Below are positions 10,547-22,100 of a stretch of DNA of 64,000 nucleotides, in pieces; positions within the stretch are counted from its first letter, which is position 1, and every line of letters begins with the position of its first letter. Source of the stretch: Athripsodes cinereus (taxonomy: Eukaryota; Arthropoda; Insecta; Trichoptera; Leptoceridae). The DNA is taken from positions 4,402,001 to 4,466,000 of the forward strand of contig OX388322.1 of the NCBI GenBank assembly GCA_947579605.1, read 5' to 3'. A program made the position numbers and the translations under genes. The notes beneath the pieces are model-generated. The model had not been told where the DNA came from and did no database searches. It worked only from the letters and a program-made list of their open reading frames with translations.

Positions 10547-11113
10547 AACAAATTATGATAAAACCATAATAACAGATAGACAAATACATCATAATAGACC
10601 TGATTTAGTATTACATGATAAACGTAATAAAATAGCGTACCTAATCGACATCGCTGTCCCAAATACACATAATATACAAACAACCGTCGCTGAAAAAATA
10701 CGTAAATATACAGAACTAGCAGGAGAAATAAAAAATATTTGGCATTCTAGGTCCGTTTATATAATACCTTTAGTCATGTCAGCTACAGGGGTAACTCCGA
10801 AATCTTTAATAAATAATTTACAAAAATTAGATTTACCGGTTAATTTGTACATTAAAATTCAAAAATCTATTATAATAAACACTTGTAATATTGTAAAAAA
10901 GTTTCTGAACACAGATATTTCAGGCACAATGCTGGTATTTTGATCCCGCGTTTTGAGCCTAATCCTTTGATATCCTGTATATCTGGATAGGTGAATTTAT
11001 CCCGGCATTAGACTGTTAAGTTTTTGTGTGATCATGACTGATCATATGGAGACTTATCTGGTTGTATAATGCTGAGAAGTGTGGATGGCAATTCTGCCGC
11101 CGCGTATAAAAAA
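10547..11113 (+). pseudogene. Non-LTR retrotransposon C-terminal fragment, copy 2
   Basis: Reads RPDLVLHDKRNKIAYLIDIA, then KYTELAGEIKNIW and the same PLVMSATGVTPKSL segment as 2684-3150. The RPD...LID spacing fits a PD-(D/E)xK-like endonuclease region as found at the C-terminus of R2/R4-type elements; this is from memory of the family. The frame is lost near 10,925 (the longer copy 1 tail, PRFEPNPLISCISG, appears here in a shifted frame). It ends in TCTGCCGCCGCGTATAAAAAAA. It lies inside an R240 copy, so it inserted later. Confidence 0.65.
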
Positions 11114-11265
11114 AATATCTTGAATTAAGCGATGAGCTTTGCCACCCATCCTGAATGTCTTAATTTATTGTTGGTATAGAGCGAACAGCTTGAATATTTA
11201 TTGCATGAGGCTGGTCTGCTGGCTACCCTACATGTGGGATATACGGTGATGGTATAGATAGGTAA
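11114..11265 (+). repeat. R240 repeat, 3' part, continues from 10,546
   Basis: TTGAATTAAGCGATGAGC, GCCACCCATCCTGAATGTC and GGCTGGTCTGCTGGCTACCC, ending in GGTGATGGTATAG. It completes the interrupted copy. Confidence 0.7.
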
Positions 11266-11344
11266 ATTTTATTGTATCTTTTATTTCATTTCATTTTTTT
11301 TTTCATAACAAACGACACAAAACAGACAGTTACTTAAAAAGGTA

Positions 11345-11480
11345 ATCTTCTCAAATTCAGCGATGAGGTTTGCCACTCATCACAGAGAAGACGGCTAACA
11401 TGTTTTTTACATACAGCTGGTTTGCTGGCTAACCCACTTGTGGGATAGGTCACGATGGTGCAGTAGTAGAAGAAGTAGTA
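11345..11480 (+). repeat. R240 repeat, 3' half
   Basis: TTCAGCGATGAGGTTTGCC, then ACACAGAGAAGACGGC, TGGTTTGCTGGCTAACCC and a GTAGTAGAAGAAGTAG tail. The next 50 bp (to 11,522) recur at 33,806-33,862. Confidence 0.7.
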
Positions 11481-11522
11481 AATATAAAAAAAATGTATAA
11501 TTCTATGAATTGCAGAATATAT

Positions 11523-12030
11523 TTAATGTGTTAACTATTATTTAAATAAAAATATTCGAATTTGATTTTATTTTCTATCTACATAATTTGAATGTAGTGT
11601 ATTTAAATAAACAAGAGCACTTTTGTTGAACTACCTACTATTGAAAAGTGTAGGTACCAGATGATACAGTTTAGTTAAAAGTAATTTTATAACCTTCAAA
11701 TTATAATAAAACATAGCACTCATTATTATATAAGAAGATATAAAACATATTAGATATGCACACACGGGCGCATCCAAAATTTAATCTAAAGGGGGCAAGT
11801 AGCTTAAAAAGTTTAAATCGTTCGTATTACGAATGTGCTCCATTTATAAAATCAGCGCACATAAGTCGATTTTTAACTCATGACTTTATTAACACACAAA
11901 TATTATAAATTTTCAAATTTTATCCGTTTGGATATAATTTTTCCATGCTTTTTCTATACTTAACCTCTATTCATACTTATGATTGAGTTGACATTTATTT
12001 TCTACAACTCCATATTAATTTATGTAAAAA
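11523..12030. other. No gene recognised
   Basis: A+T-rich spacer; nothing structured seen. Confidence 0.4.
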
Positions 12031-12206
12031 AACCGGTAGCCTAGAGGTTGGGTCTCGGCCTCATGGACAAAAGATGCGCTGTTAGGTCCCAGGTGCCGGC
12101 AAAATCTCCTTTCACAACACAAGCTTTTAGTTTACTGTAAAAGGTGCATAATTTTGTATTTGGGTTTATAACAAAAACCCAGATACATCTTTTTAAATAA
12201 AAATGT
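12031..12206 (+). mobile_element. tRNA-derived SINE, copy 1
   Basis: GGTAGCCTAGAGGTTGGGTC (A-box region) and CCCAGGTGCCGGC (after a damaged B-box) are followed by CAAGCTTTTAGTTTACTG and GGGTTTATAACAAAAACCC. Same family as 21,068, 33,866 and 16,449. Confidence 0.75.
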
Positions 12207-12492
12207 TAATCTACCTTTTTAATTGAGTGAACTGGTTACGACTTACTAAGTCATTGTCAAACTGTATTAATAACATGCCATGTTGCTGTTGCTTATATAC
12301 TACATCTTAATCTAAGCAATAATATGGAATGTAGTAAAATCAGTATAAAAATGAGTTTGCAAGTCGAAACCGGATCATTAAATTATTTAAAGTATCTAGT
12401 AATACTCAAACCATTTATATGTTTTTCAATCCATTCTTTTTACTTATTTATTTATTATTACCTATATTTATGAACCTTCATTCATTACTGTA

Positions 12493-15239
12493 TGCGTATA
12501 TACGCGATCAACGAGACTTTTACAAATAACTTCTTCTGCTTGTCTAAACATCCTTCCTCTGCAACCCACACACGTTCTTCAAAATTCACAATCTCTCATT
12601 GATAATATTATAGTTTCTCAAACGAGCATGGTGAGGTCACATGGTCAATTGTCTGCTTCTGGTTTCTCGCATCATGACCTACTCTTCTTGGTATATTCGC
12701 TCAGAGTACCGAAGCCAAAACCTAAAATATCTATGGTTCGCAACTTTCGTCGTGTTGATACTGCTGCTCTTGTCTCCGATGCCGAGTCTCTTGACTGGGA
12801 TGGCATTATGCTTGCCGAGTCCATTGATGAAAAGGTAGAGATTCTAAATTGTAACATATGTCATCTTCTTGAGAGACATGCTCCGCTTAGAAAAGTTAAA
12901 ATAAAGAATCCAAACAACCAATGGATGACCGACGACATCCGTAAGCTGATGAGGCAAAGAGATAGGGCGCGTATCAAGCACAAACTATCTCCAACTGCAG
13001 TAAATTGGGTAAATTTCATAAGTCTTCGTAGGTTGTGTGCCAAGAGATGTCGAAACGCTAAAATATCTTATACTCAGGACTTATTCAAAAATTGCTCCCA
13101 AACACAAGCATGGAAACGACTTGACTCGCTGGTGCTCCCTAAACATGGGATGACGTGTGGTGACCCTACTTTAGATCCGAACGTACTCAATGCACATTTT
13201 GCCTCACCTCCCACCATTCTAGATGATGCTACCAAGTTAAACACCTTACAAGGATTAAACACTCACTCACGTATATCTGGACCTAGTTTTGATTTCCCTG
13301 TCGTGTCAGATTTAGAGGTTAAACGCTGCATTACCTCTATCAAATCCAAAGCTTCGGGAAGTGATGATACAAGTATAACATTTGTGTCACACTTTCTACA
13401 TACTATTCTTCCTTATCTCACTCACATCATTAATTGCTCATTCGAAAGTGGCTCATTTCCAGGAAAATGGAAGAGAGCTTTTATCATTCCACTCCCAAAA
13501 AAAAGCACTGTCGCGGGTCCCCAGGACTTTCGCCCCATTTCCATACTTCCTTTTTTTTCTAAGGTAATAGAAAAACTTGCGTATTTACACTTCAACCAAT
13601 ATCTCACAGAAAATGGTTTTCATAATAATTTCCAATCGGGATTCCGTGAAGGGCACAGCACAGTAACTGCTCTGGTTAAGATCACAGATGACGTTAGAGT
13701 TGCTATGGACAGAGGGTTGCTGACACATTTAACGTTGTTGGATTTTAGTAGTGCATTCAACTCTGTAGATTTTGATCTACTCTTGGCTACACTCAATCAA
13801 CTCAATATATCTCCATCTTGTGCTGCATGGTTTGAGTCGTATCTCAGGGGTCGTGCACAGTGCGTTCGATTGCAGAGTGGTGTTAGTTCTGAGTGGGTGG
13901 AATTAAGGGCAGGGGTACCGCAAGGCGGAATCCTCTCTCCCCTTCTATTCTCAATTTTTATTAATCCAATTGCGCGACATATTTCATGTCAATATCATCT
14001 ATACGCGGATGATTTGCAGGTTTATACTCACTTTAAGTTAGATGACCTTGCAACTGCAATTGACTGTAAATCACAATGCCTAAAGCAAATTTCTGATTGG
14101 GCTTCCAGCAATGGACTCATTCTTAACCCATCCAAATCACAGTCAATATTTATAGGGAGCCACCATTTAATTGGTAGACTAAACAATATAAGGATACCTC
14201 CCACGCAAATGAATCACGATACAGTTCCATATTCAAAAACGGTTAGGAATCTTGGTCTGATTATTGACCAGAGACTGTCTTGGCAACAACATATAAATTC
14301 TATTCGAAAAAAATTCTTTTATTCGTTACATAATCTCAAAAGACTGCAAAGATTCTTGCCAGTGAAGACTAAGATCCTACTCGTTCAATCCTTATTAATA
14401 CCGATCCTTGACTATGCAGACATTGCTTATATTGATCTTAATGAGGTTCTCTTGACTAAAGTTGAGAGACTTCAAAACGCAGGCATCCGTTATATTTTTA
14501 ACCTCAAAAAAACTGATCACATAACCTCGTACAGAAACCAGCTGAAGTGGACCACCATACGTCAAAGACGTGATCTACACATTTTATGTCTAGTTTTTAA
14601 AGCTTTATTTTTAGCGTCCTCCCCTTACTATCTTAAAGTCAAATTCGAGTATCTAGCGAGTCATGGTTTACCCTTGCGATCTAACAGAGAGCGTCTTCTA
14701 GCTATACCAGCACACAGTACAAGCTTTTTATCTAACTCATTCCTTGTTCATGGTGCTCGCAGTTGGAACAATCTTCCTTCGAAAATCAGGATGATAACAA
14801 CCTTTAATTCTTTCAGACAAGCTGTCAAAAATCATTTTCTCTCATTGAATTTAGCATCTGACTCCTAAATCCTTTTTCCTTTCCCTATGCATGTGCACGC
14901 TGCAATTTAATATGTTATACTTTTATTATTATGTGTCCGTAAGTGCATTGTTGCTTGCGTGTGTTCTTTTTCTTTTCTTTTGTTTACTTTGTGTTGTATT
15001 TTTATTTCTTTTATGACTGTTGATATGTAAGGGTGTATATATGTATGCATGTGTTTTTTTTTTTTTTTTAATTTTGTTTAGTTTTAGTTACCGGGTTAGT
15101 TGGAAGACATCGCATTTTAGCGATAAACTCGCCCTCTGTACATTGAATTTATAATTGTTATTTTTATGCCACTATTTCACTATGTAATATTGTAACCAAT
15201 GTACAGTAAAGAATAAAATAAATAAATAAATAATAAATA
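12493..15239 (+). mobile_element. 5'-truncated CR1/Jockey-group LINE with 3' UTR
   Basis: Spans the end of an endonuclease domain, a full reverse transcriptase, a 3' UTR and an (AAATA)n tail (15,213-15,236). TACTGTA at 12,486-12,492 and again at 15,238-15,244 could be the target-site duplication. The 3' end word GTTAGTTGGAAGACATCGCA defines a tail also found alone at five other places in the window. Confidence 0.8.
12505..14868 (+). CDS. LINE ORF2 polyprotein, 5'-truncated (endonuclease end + reverse transcriptase)
   Basis: Open from about 12,505 to the TAA at 14,868, with the first ATG at 12,628. Sequence before that ATG still reads as the end of an apurinic-type endonuclease (NILPLQPTHVLQNSQSLIDN) and continues as HGQLSASGFSHHDLL, the remnant of its SDHxL-type box. 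So the natural start is missing, and the ATG is only a convenient mark. The reverse transcriptase follows: FRPISILPFFSKVIEKL, SGFREGHSTVTAL, LLDFSSAFNSVDFDLL, AGVPQGGILSPLLFSIF and the catalytic LYADDLQVY, with a thumb and a C-terminal GARSWNNLPSKIR motif typical of CR1/Jockey elements. No stop breaks the RT region, so this copy is fairly young. It would reverse-transcribe its own RNA at a nicked target, but without the full endonuclease and 5' end it cannot be autonomous. Confidence 0.85.
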   Translation, partial: RSTRLLQITSSACLNILPLQPTHVLQNSQSLIDNIIVSQTSMVRSHGQLSASGFSHHDLLFLVYSLRVPKPKPKISMVRNFRRVDTAALVSDAESLDWDGIMLAESIDEKVEILNCNICHLLERHAPLRKVKIKNPNNQWMTDDIRKLMRQRDRARIKHKLSPTAVNWVNFISLRRLCAKRCRNAKISYTQDLFKNCSQTQAWKRLDSLVLPKHGMTCGDPTLDPNVLNAHFASPPTILDDATKLNTLQGLNTHSRISGPSFDFPVVSDLEVKRCITSIKSKASGSDDTSITFVSHFLHTILPYLTHIINCSFESGSFPGKWKRAFIIPLPKKSTVAGPQDFRPISILPFFSKVIEKLAYLHFNQYLTENGFHNNFQSGFREGHSTVTALVKITDDVRVAMDRGLLTHLTLLDFSSAFNSVDFDLLLATLNQLNISPSCAAWFESYLRGRAQCVRLQSGVSSEWVELRAGVPQGGILSPLLFSIFINPIARHISCQYHLYADDLQVYTHFKLDDLATAIDCKSQCLKQISDWASSNGLILNPSKSQSIFIGSHHLIGRLNNIRIPPTQMNHDTVPYSKTVRNLGLIIDQRLSWQQHINSIRKKFFYSLHNLKRLQRFLPVKTKILLVQSLLIPILDYADIAYIDLNEVLLTKVERLQNAGIRYIFNLKKTDHITSYRNQLKWTTIRQRRDLHILCLVFKALFLASSPYYLKVKFEYLASHGLPLRSNRERLLAIPAHSTSFLSNSFLVHGARSWNNLPSKIRMITTFNSFRQAVKNHFLSLNLASDS

Positions 15240-15338
15240 CTGTAGGTACACTGAAAACACGCAGTGTTACAAAACGCACATAAATATTGAATGCAATTTT
15301 ATTAATATACAGAGGGTGACATTATCGCAAGGGCCATT

Positions 15339-15605
15339 TTTTTCGACTAAACCAAATCTTTTTAATTTTACTTGCAGCGATACCATTATCTATGTTTTTC
15401 CCATACTTATTGTCTAGTTTTAAACTATTTTAAAGATCCTTAGAGGGGGGAGGCAAAGTGGGGACCAACTAAACCAAATCTTTTTAATTTTACTTACAGC
15501 GATACCATTGTTCCATGTTTATCCCCTACTTATTGCCTTATTTAATGTATTTTCGAGATCCTACAGTAGGAGGGGCAGCTGTCCCACTTTGCCCTCCCCC
15601 TGCGT
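15339..15605 (+). repeat. Two-unit tandem duplication, about 130 bp per unit
   Basis: AACTAAACCAAATCTTTTTA, TACTTGCAGCGATACCATT and TCCCATACTTATTG in the first unit (15,339-15,468) are repeated with small changes in the second (15,469-15,605). Both end near a G-rich AGGGGG-type stretch. The block follows a LINE-tail-like ACAGAGGGTGAC at 15,310. Confidence 0.7.
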
Positions 15606-16448
15606 ACGCCATTGATTATTAAAACAACAACATTACTTAGGTTTGTAATTATTACATTACAATTACATACCTATTATCATCTTGTCTTGATATACCTGTG
15701 CAGGTATATATATTTACTATATAGTCATGTATCTTCTTACTTGTTTAAGAACAAATTTGATTGACTGGATGTTTTGGAGAGGGGTTTAACACGACAAAGC
15801 AAGCAGCGGCTGCTCTGATATGATGATGATGCGACCATGACGTTCAAATAACGTATTTCATACTTAGATAATTATTTAAGTTCATTCGTATATTCCTTCA
15901 TAATACACAAATAAATAGTTTAGCCTCTTCGTGTATAAGACTATAATATGTCTTGAAGGAACTCCGTAATTAGAAAAGACAGAGGTAAAATAATACACGC
16001 TATGAGAACGGTGAACCTTTTTGAGCCTGAAAAAGTTTTTTCGATAAAATAACATGTCACGTACCACATGCCATGGAAATAAAAATGTATCAAATGTTTG
16101 TCTCACTTGAGATTTTTGATATAAACAAATAATTAAGTACTTATTTAAAGCGAAAAAAAAAAGTAAATTGTATAATCACTTTTATTTTACTTTTTTTCAT
16201 TCGCGTGTCATGCAAAAAACTATTCTTCTCAAGGCCATCCACTCGTTGTATTGCAACGTCGTCTCAAAATCGTGTCACAGGTTCGCCATCCCTGAAATAG
16301 GAGTTCTCATTCTCCGGGCAGGCTTTAGGCTACAACCGTTTTCAATTTTTTTCTTATTTATTACAGAGATGAATCTAAGTGTTAAAAGTTTTGTATGGAA
16401 ATTAAATATATTGTCAAAGGATTTATTTTTATTTTATATTTTTAAATT
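15606..16448. other. No gene recognised
   Basis: A+T-rich spacer. Open frames at 15,882-16,106 (-) and 16,168-16,506 (+) lack motifs; the latter runs into a reverse-oriented SINE. Confidence 0.4.
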
Positions 16449-16613
16449 AGAAACTGTTTTTTTTTGTAACAAACTCAAATACAACTTTATACACCTTTCA
16501 CAGTAAACTAAAAACTTGTATCGTGAAAGGGGAGTTTGCTGACATTTGGGATCGAACCGCACACTTCTAGTGCATGAGGCCGAAACTCTACCTCCAGGTT
16601 ACCAACGAACTAG
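16449..16613 (-). mobile_element. tRNA-derived SINE, reverse copy
   Basis: GGGATCGAACC at 16,548-16,558 is the reverse complement of a Pol III B-box. AACTCTACCTCCAGGTTACC is the A-box side, and CACCTTTCACAGTAAACT is the SINE body. Confidence 0.75.
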
Positions 16614-16729
16614 GGATACTAGAAGTATTTAAATCATGGTATTGCCAGTTTTCGAATAAGTAATTTCCAAAACTATTTGTTATTTCTCAGAAAAGTACCC
16701 ACTTATGTTATATATCTACAGGTCCTAAT

Positions 16730-17055
16730 TTCTCTAATTTATGTTTAATTCTTTATTTTTATTTTGAAATTCGATGTGATGCAGTGTATTGTAACTTTAT
16801 TTTATGGTTAGATATGATACAGTTTGTTTTTTTTATGATTTGAAATGATGCTGTTGATATGTTGTAATTTTATTATGTGGTTTATGTGACACAATGTGTT
16901 TAATTTTTATTTTTATAATTTGAAGTGATGCAGTATATTTAATTTTTGTTTTGAGTTTTAATTTGATACGACGGTGGTGTTGTTCAATTGTTGTTTATAA
17001 CTATGTATTAAAGGCGTAAGCCGTATGTATTATTATAAATAAATAAATAAATAAA
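16730..17055 (+). repeat. LINE 3' UTR with internal degenerate repeats
   Basis: Repeating T-rich motifs (TGATGCAGTGTATT, TGATACAGTTTG, TGACACAATGTG, TGATGCAGTATATT) lead to AAAGGCGTAAGCCGTATG and an (AAATA)n tail at 17,035-17,055. Confidence 0.6.
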
Positions 17056-17156
17056 TTCTTCAGTGAAACCGGGTAAAACTACTCTAGTTATATTAATAAA
17101 TGGCGAGTGTATCTCCAATAATATACTACTAATGCTGCATATACTATCTATACCTA

Positions 17157-17385
17157 TCATCACGGCATACCCACAAATGAGGTAGCCAGCGACTAGCTAC
17201 AAGTAATAAACATGCAGAATGTCCTCTCTATGCCAATAAAAAAAATGTATTCTGGAAGTGTTGCACTTTTTTTGAATTGGTGATGATAATTATTTTGTTA
17301 CACATGAGGCTTATGAGCTTTACAGGACGCCTTTTACAGGACAATCGAAAACTTGTGGAAATAGTGGGAGTCACATTCTTTTCGG
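17157..17385 (-). repeat. R240 repeat, reverse
   Basis: CATCACGGCATACCCACAA, GCAGAATGTCCTCTC and later TTTTACAGGACAATCGAAAAC. The centre is disrupted. It is followed at once by a forward copy, forming an inverted pair. Confidence 0.65.
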
Positions 17386-17432
17386 GGGATATTTAAATAT
17401 ATATAATATTCTGTATATGTCAATATTATTAT

Positions 17433-17672
17433 CCTGTGGAGCACCCGGTAAAGAATTTGTCTCCCACTCTTCTCCGTCAATTTTCGAGTGTCCTGTAAAA
17501 GGCAGATGTTCGAAAAAATTAAGACATTTTACACCTTAAATTCAGCTATGAGATTTGCCACCCGTCCTGAATGTATTGATTTTATATTGGGATTTTATAC
17601 ATGCAGCTGGTGTGCTGGGTACCCCACTTGTGGGATATGCCGTGATGGTATACCTAGTAGTAGTAGTAGTAT
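17433..17672 (+). repeat. R240 repeat, near full length
   Basis: TCCTGTGGAGCACCCGGTAA through TTTTCGAGTGTCCTGTAAAA, TTCAGCTATGAGATTTGCC and CTTGTGGGATATGCC to a (TAG)n tail at 17,655-17,668. A short deletion removes part of the GGCACGGAGAGGACAGC segment. Confidence 0.8.
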
Positions 17673-18085
17673 AATATTCTAAAGAGTTGGTTTCATTTTA
17701 TATAAGTTAAAATTTTCAATAGTTTGAAGACATTTCATTTTATACATTTCAGACATTTCATTTTCATTTTATATTTAGGTACAAGAAGTAATCGGTAGAC
17801 TAGCAGTATGGCTTGTAATAAACATGCAGGTAGTCCTCTCTTAAATAATTTATAGGTTAGATATGTTAATATGTAAAATTAACTAGAGTTTCCAATCCAA
17901 TGAATGAATATTATATCATGAGTAGGTACTTACACGACCATACACATATTTATATACAATGCACTAAACATATAATTTTACATGTAACACCCAGACTAAG
18001 GACAATATTAGAAAAAGGTCATTCTTCATTTTGTCCTGACTGGGAATCTACCCCGTGACCTGATGACTCAAAGGCAAGAGCGTTA

Positions 18086-18620
18086 TGTGGTGTTCTCACT
18101 TTGGCGAATATCGCCAGGCTCCAAAATATCGCCAGCCATTTGAACCGTGTGAACAAAATGACAGCTAGTCTGAAACGATAAAAAACCAGTAGAAACGATA
18201 TCGTCTCGAGTTGACCACCTTCCAACTTTTCGGCCGATTGAACGATTCGCGCATGCGCAGATATGCGCGGCGTTCGTATCTATGGTAAAGACTTTATAAC
18301 CTATAAATTTTACAATGTTTCCCGCTTCGTGACAGCTGTTATCTTTGTTGATGGTTTGTGGCGTTTGTTTCCTTAATTAAAAGGTGCCTTATAACCTCTA
18401 CTATAACATTTTCGACTAAAAATAAACACTTCGCGATCTCCATCTCGACGCCATTTTGAAAACAGTGTCAAAATCAAAGCGCATCTGACAGATCGTTTCT
18501 ATATTGGTGGACTGTGTGAACATGTGTGACGATCAATGGATGTCCGGCGAATTTTGTTTTTTCGCCTGGCAATATATTTTGAAATTCGCCTGGCGATATT
18601 CGCCAAATGTGAACACCCCA
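18086..18620. mobile_element. 535-bp MITE, PIF/Harbinger-like
   Basis: The left end has GGTGTTCTCACTTTGGCGAA and the right end, reversed, GGTGTTCACATTTGGCGAAT; both continue through ATATCGCCAGG. The flanking trinucleotide TTA at 18,083-18,085 and 18,621-18,623 fits the TWA target of PIF/Harbinger elements. No coding capacity. The class call rests on the target trinucleotide only. Confidence 0.65.
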
Positions 18621-18892
18621 TTACATAGCCATGTTACACCGGCCGTCCGTCCCTACATTGTATTGCATTAAAAAAAATCCTTCATCTTTTCTGTCTATTT
18701 CTCAAGGAAAGCGGCATGATGTATGATGAAATAATATAATATATAATAAAGAATATCCGAGTAAAATTAAGTCTAACAGCTAGTACAACAACATGATATA
18801 TTAATAATAATAATAATAGTAACAAAAATTGGTCTGATTTCGCAATCGCGACAACCATCTCTCAAATACCGTGCTCAAATCCTGCGTCGTGG

Positions 18893-18900
18893 TATATATA
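18893..18900 (+). promoter_or_regulatory. TATA box of the resilin gene
   Basis: TATATATA lies about 30 bp before the likely transcription start (TCAGATACACTCAGC at 18,924-18,938 offers two insect-type initiator CA steps). TATA-containing promoters are common in cuticle protein genes. Confidence 0.55.
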
Positions 18901-18924
18901 GTTGTTAACGTTCCATCTAGAACA

Positions 18925-19112
18925 TCAGATACACTCAGCATCTTCTGCGGTACAGAAGTGTGGTAGAATAACAATTACTTTTGTTAATTATTCATTTATT
19001 AATTAAATAAATTAATAATCAATTGAATAAACAAAAAACATTTGTTTGTCGGTTCAGTGATAAAAGTGTTTGTGATTTTTCTTCTATTCATTTAGTTATA
19101 TTTAATTCTTAG
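18925..19112 (+). other. resilin: Resilin exon 1 (5' UTR), inferred
   Basis: Starts about 30 bp after the TATA box and ends at AG|GTGAGT. The 2.4-kb intron that follows holds R240, LINE and SINE insertions. The start point is an estimate. Confidence 0.45.
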
Positions 19113-22100
19113 GTGAGTTTAAATATAATGATTTTTTTATAATTCCGTTAGGCGGGCATTTATTCTTACACCATTAAAGACATTAACTATACTATACCCT
19201 CACGCCGTGTCCCAAGTGGGGTAGGCAGAGAGAACGGAACGCCAAACAGATCTATCTTTACACACTTCCTTCGCTTCCTCCACCTTCATACAGTTTCTGA
19301 CGTCTATAGAAATTCAGCGACGAGGCTAGCCACACATCCTGAATGTCTTAATTTTTTGTTGACGCGAAATAGACAGCTTGCATGTTTATTAAATGCAGCA
19401 GGTCTGCTGGCTACTACACTTTTGGGATATGTCGTAATGGAATAGTAATAGTAATTTAATCTACAAGACATTAATTTCTACTATCTATCTAACTATACAC
19501 CATCCACAAGCAACTGAAATGACTGCTCAATGTAATAAATAACCAGATACATTAATTTTTGTGTTAGTGTTTGATTTGATTTTTTCCTTCTGAGATCGCC
19601 TTGGCCAAAAACTGTTATGGTTTCAGTATAGGGTATAATCTTAAAAACAATAATATTAATATTTATCAGACACAGTTAGTCTTATGACTACCTCTCATGG
19701 GAGATATAACGTGGTGATATTTATCGAATGAGCCTTTAATTTATTTAGTATTCAATTAAATTAATAAAACATTTAAGTATTTAGTATTCAATTAAAGAGA
19801 AAATAAAAACAACAGCAACAGTTAAATATGTACATTCGTTAAATTAACAAAAGAGAATAGATAAAATAAACAAACCGCGTTAGCACGGAGAGGACAGCTT
19901 GCACGTTTACCACATGTTGTTGGCAACCCCACTTGTGGGATATGTGATGAAGGTATAGTAATCAATAAAATATAGAGATACTTCAGCCGTGGAGCACCCG
20001 GCGAAGAATTTGTCTCCAACTCTTTTCCGTAAGTTTTTGGGTGTCCACTAAAAGGCGAAAAAATAAAGTCATTTTAAATCTCAAATTCAGCGATGAGGCT
20101 TGCCATACATCTTGAATATCTTAATTTATTGTTGGCACAGAGAAGACGGCTTGCATAATTATTACATAATATAGCTGGTCTGCTGGCTACCCCACTTGTG
20201 GGATTTGCGGTGATGGTGTAGTGTGGTACTCCATCTACGTTTTAACCTTCTCGGAGACACAGAGTTGAAATAGACATTCTCAAATTAGAGTGATTTTGTG
20301 CCAATTATTTATTTACTTATTTTATTTATTAAAGTAAAATATAAACATAGCATTAAATAAATACATATACAAAATTTTAAGAAATAACATAATTATATCA
20401 ATAAATATACTCCCCAAGCAGTAAAGCAAACTTACTGGTGTAAGGGGATATTAAAAAAAAATTTAAACTTCCACTTTCGATCCGAGATGCTGTCATAAAT
20501 TACCAACAACCATTCGTTACAGATAGTTAATTTTGTGCTAATATGACCACACGTAGATATGTAGTTCATAATATCAGCAATTATTTATTGTGTAATAAAA
20601 TAGATTATATCATGTGTAAACTAGTGTAAACACACCGCAAATTTGTTGCAAGTTATTTTTTCATTACCCCTCGCAGCATTTGGCTATAATTAATAATACT
20701 TCATTACACTTGATATTAATAAATTGATAAATAACGTAGTTATGAGTTAATGTATTTTGCAAAACATTAATCATGATAAAAAATACTCATGGGGGAATTT
20801 ATTTATTAAATAACTTTTGAGGTACAGTAGATAAAGAATGGCGATTTTTTGGGAAGGACAACTTATAAAGAAAACGTCCATAATATTTTAAATTTCTTTT
20901 GCCATATACTTGTTCAAGTAAGACCATGATTTTTTCGTAAATTATTTTCATATCGATAAAAGGAAACATGAATTCGCTTATCTACACACAAATTTATTCT
21001 TGTACTTTGTCTCGTACAATGCGCGTGTAATTTCTTAGGAAAGTATTTAAGCCATTTGTTCTTCGAGTATGTCGGTAGCCTGGGGGTAGAGTCTCGGCCT
21101 CGTGAAAAAGGGATCCGTGGTTCGATACCAGGTGCCGGCAAGCTCCCCTTTCACGACATAAGCTTTTAGTAGCTTACTGTGAAAGGTGTATTTGGGTTTA
21201 TTACACAAACCCAGTTATATCTTCTTTTTTTAAAATCATTATTGATAAAAAATGTTTCATTACATTCAGTAACTCCACTGGCTACCCTGTTTGTGGGATA
21301 CGCCGAAATAGAATAGATGCTAACTGGTCGAACTAGCAGTCGCTAAAGTATTGAATTTAATTGTTCCGTCGCCATTTAGACAGGAGATCGCGATTCATTT
21401 GAGATCCGAAATATGGAGTCCCAAAAATAATTATGTTTAGATTTAAAACATATAAATTGACGTAGGTATTTATAAGGAAGAATAAATTTGAATTTAATTT
21501 AACGATTTTAATCTTTTTGTTTCAGATAATACTCAAAATGAAGGTAAGTTTACAATAATATTTCCTAAAATAAAATTTCTTATCTCTAACCAATTATGAC
21601 TAATGAAATAAATTTTACATCCCCTGTCAATGATGACGGCACTTTTTGATCTTTAAAATATTTTCTGATCATTCATTATTTGTCAAAGCTTCATGACATT
21701 TTCTGATCTTTAATATTTAATTATTGTTTTATTTCAATTTAACCTCAGTCTAAGAACACACATTTGACTTATCTATTTGACCTGCAATTCGATTAAAATA
21801 TTTATAATCCTAATCATCGGTTATTCTCATAATGTTTACAGGAATTGAACTTTTTGCTGTGATTGCTAACGGGTCAATGTCGCATGTGCTTACGTTTCAT
21901 AACGATAAAATTACTAATTATACCTAATGGTTAATCATAAATAATATCTGTTATGATGAAAATTCATTATAAAATCATTTATAGGTCAAAAAAAGTGTTG
22001 TTACTTAGAGTTGCAAAATTGTGGTCTACCACAAGGTACTATTCTTGGTCCAATTACTTTCATTTTATTTTGCATAGTTCGAACGTGTATGAAAGTCAAA

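Noticed and set aside
13382..13607. Additional frames inside the LINE RT on both strands
   Set aside because: Shadows of the conserved reverse transcriptase frame.
21068..21140. Possible tRNA gene (A- and B-box present)
   Set aside because: No complete cloverleaf, and the same unit recurs at 12,031, 16,449 and 33,866 with a shared non-tRNA body: a SINE.
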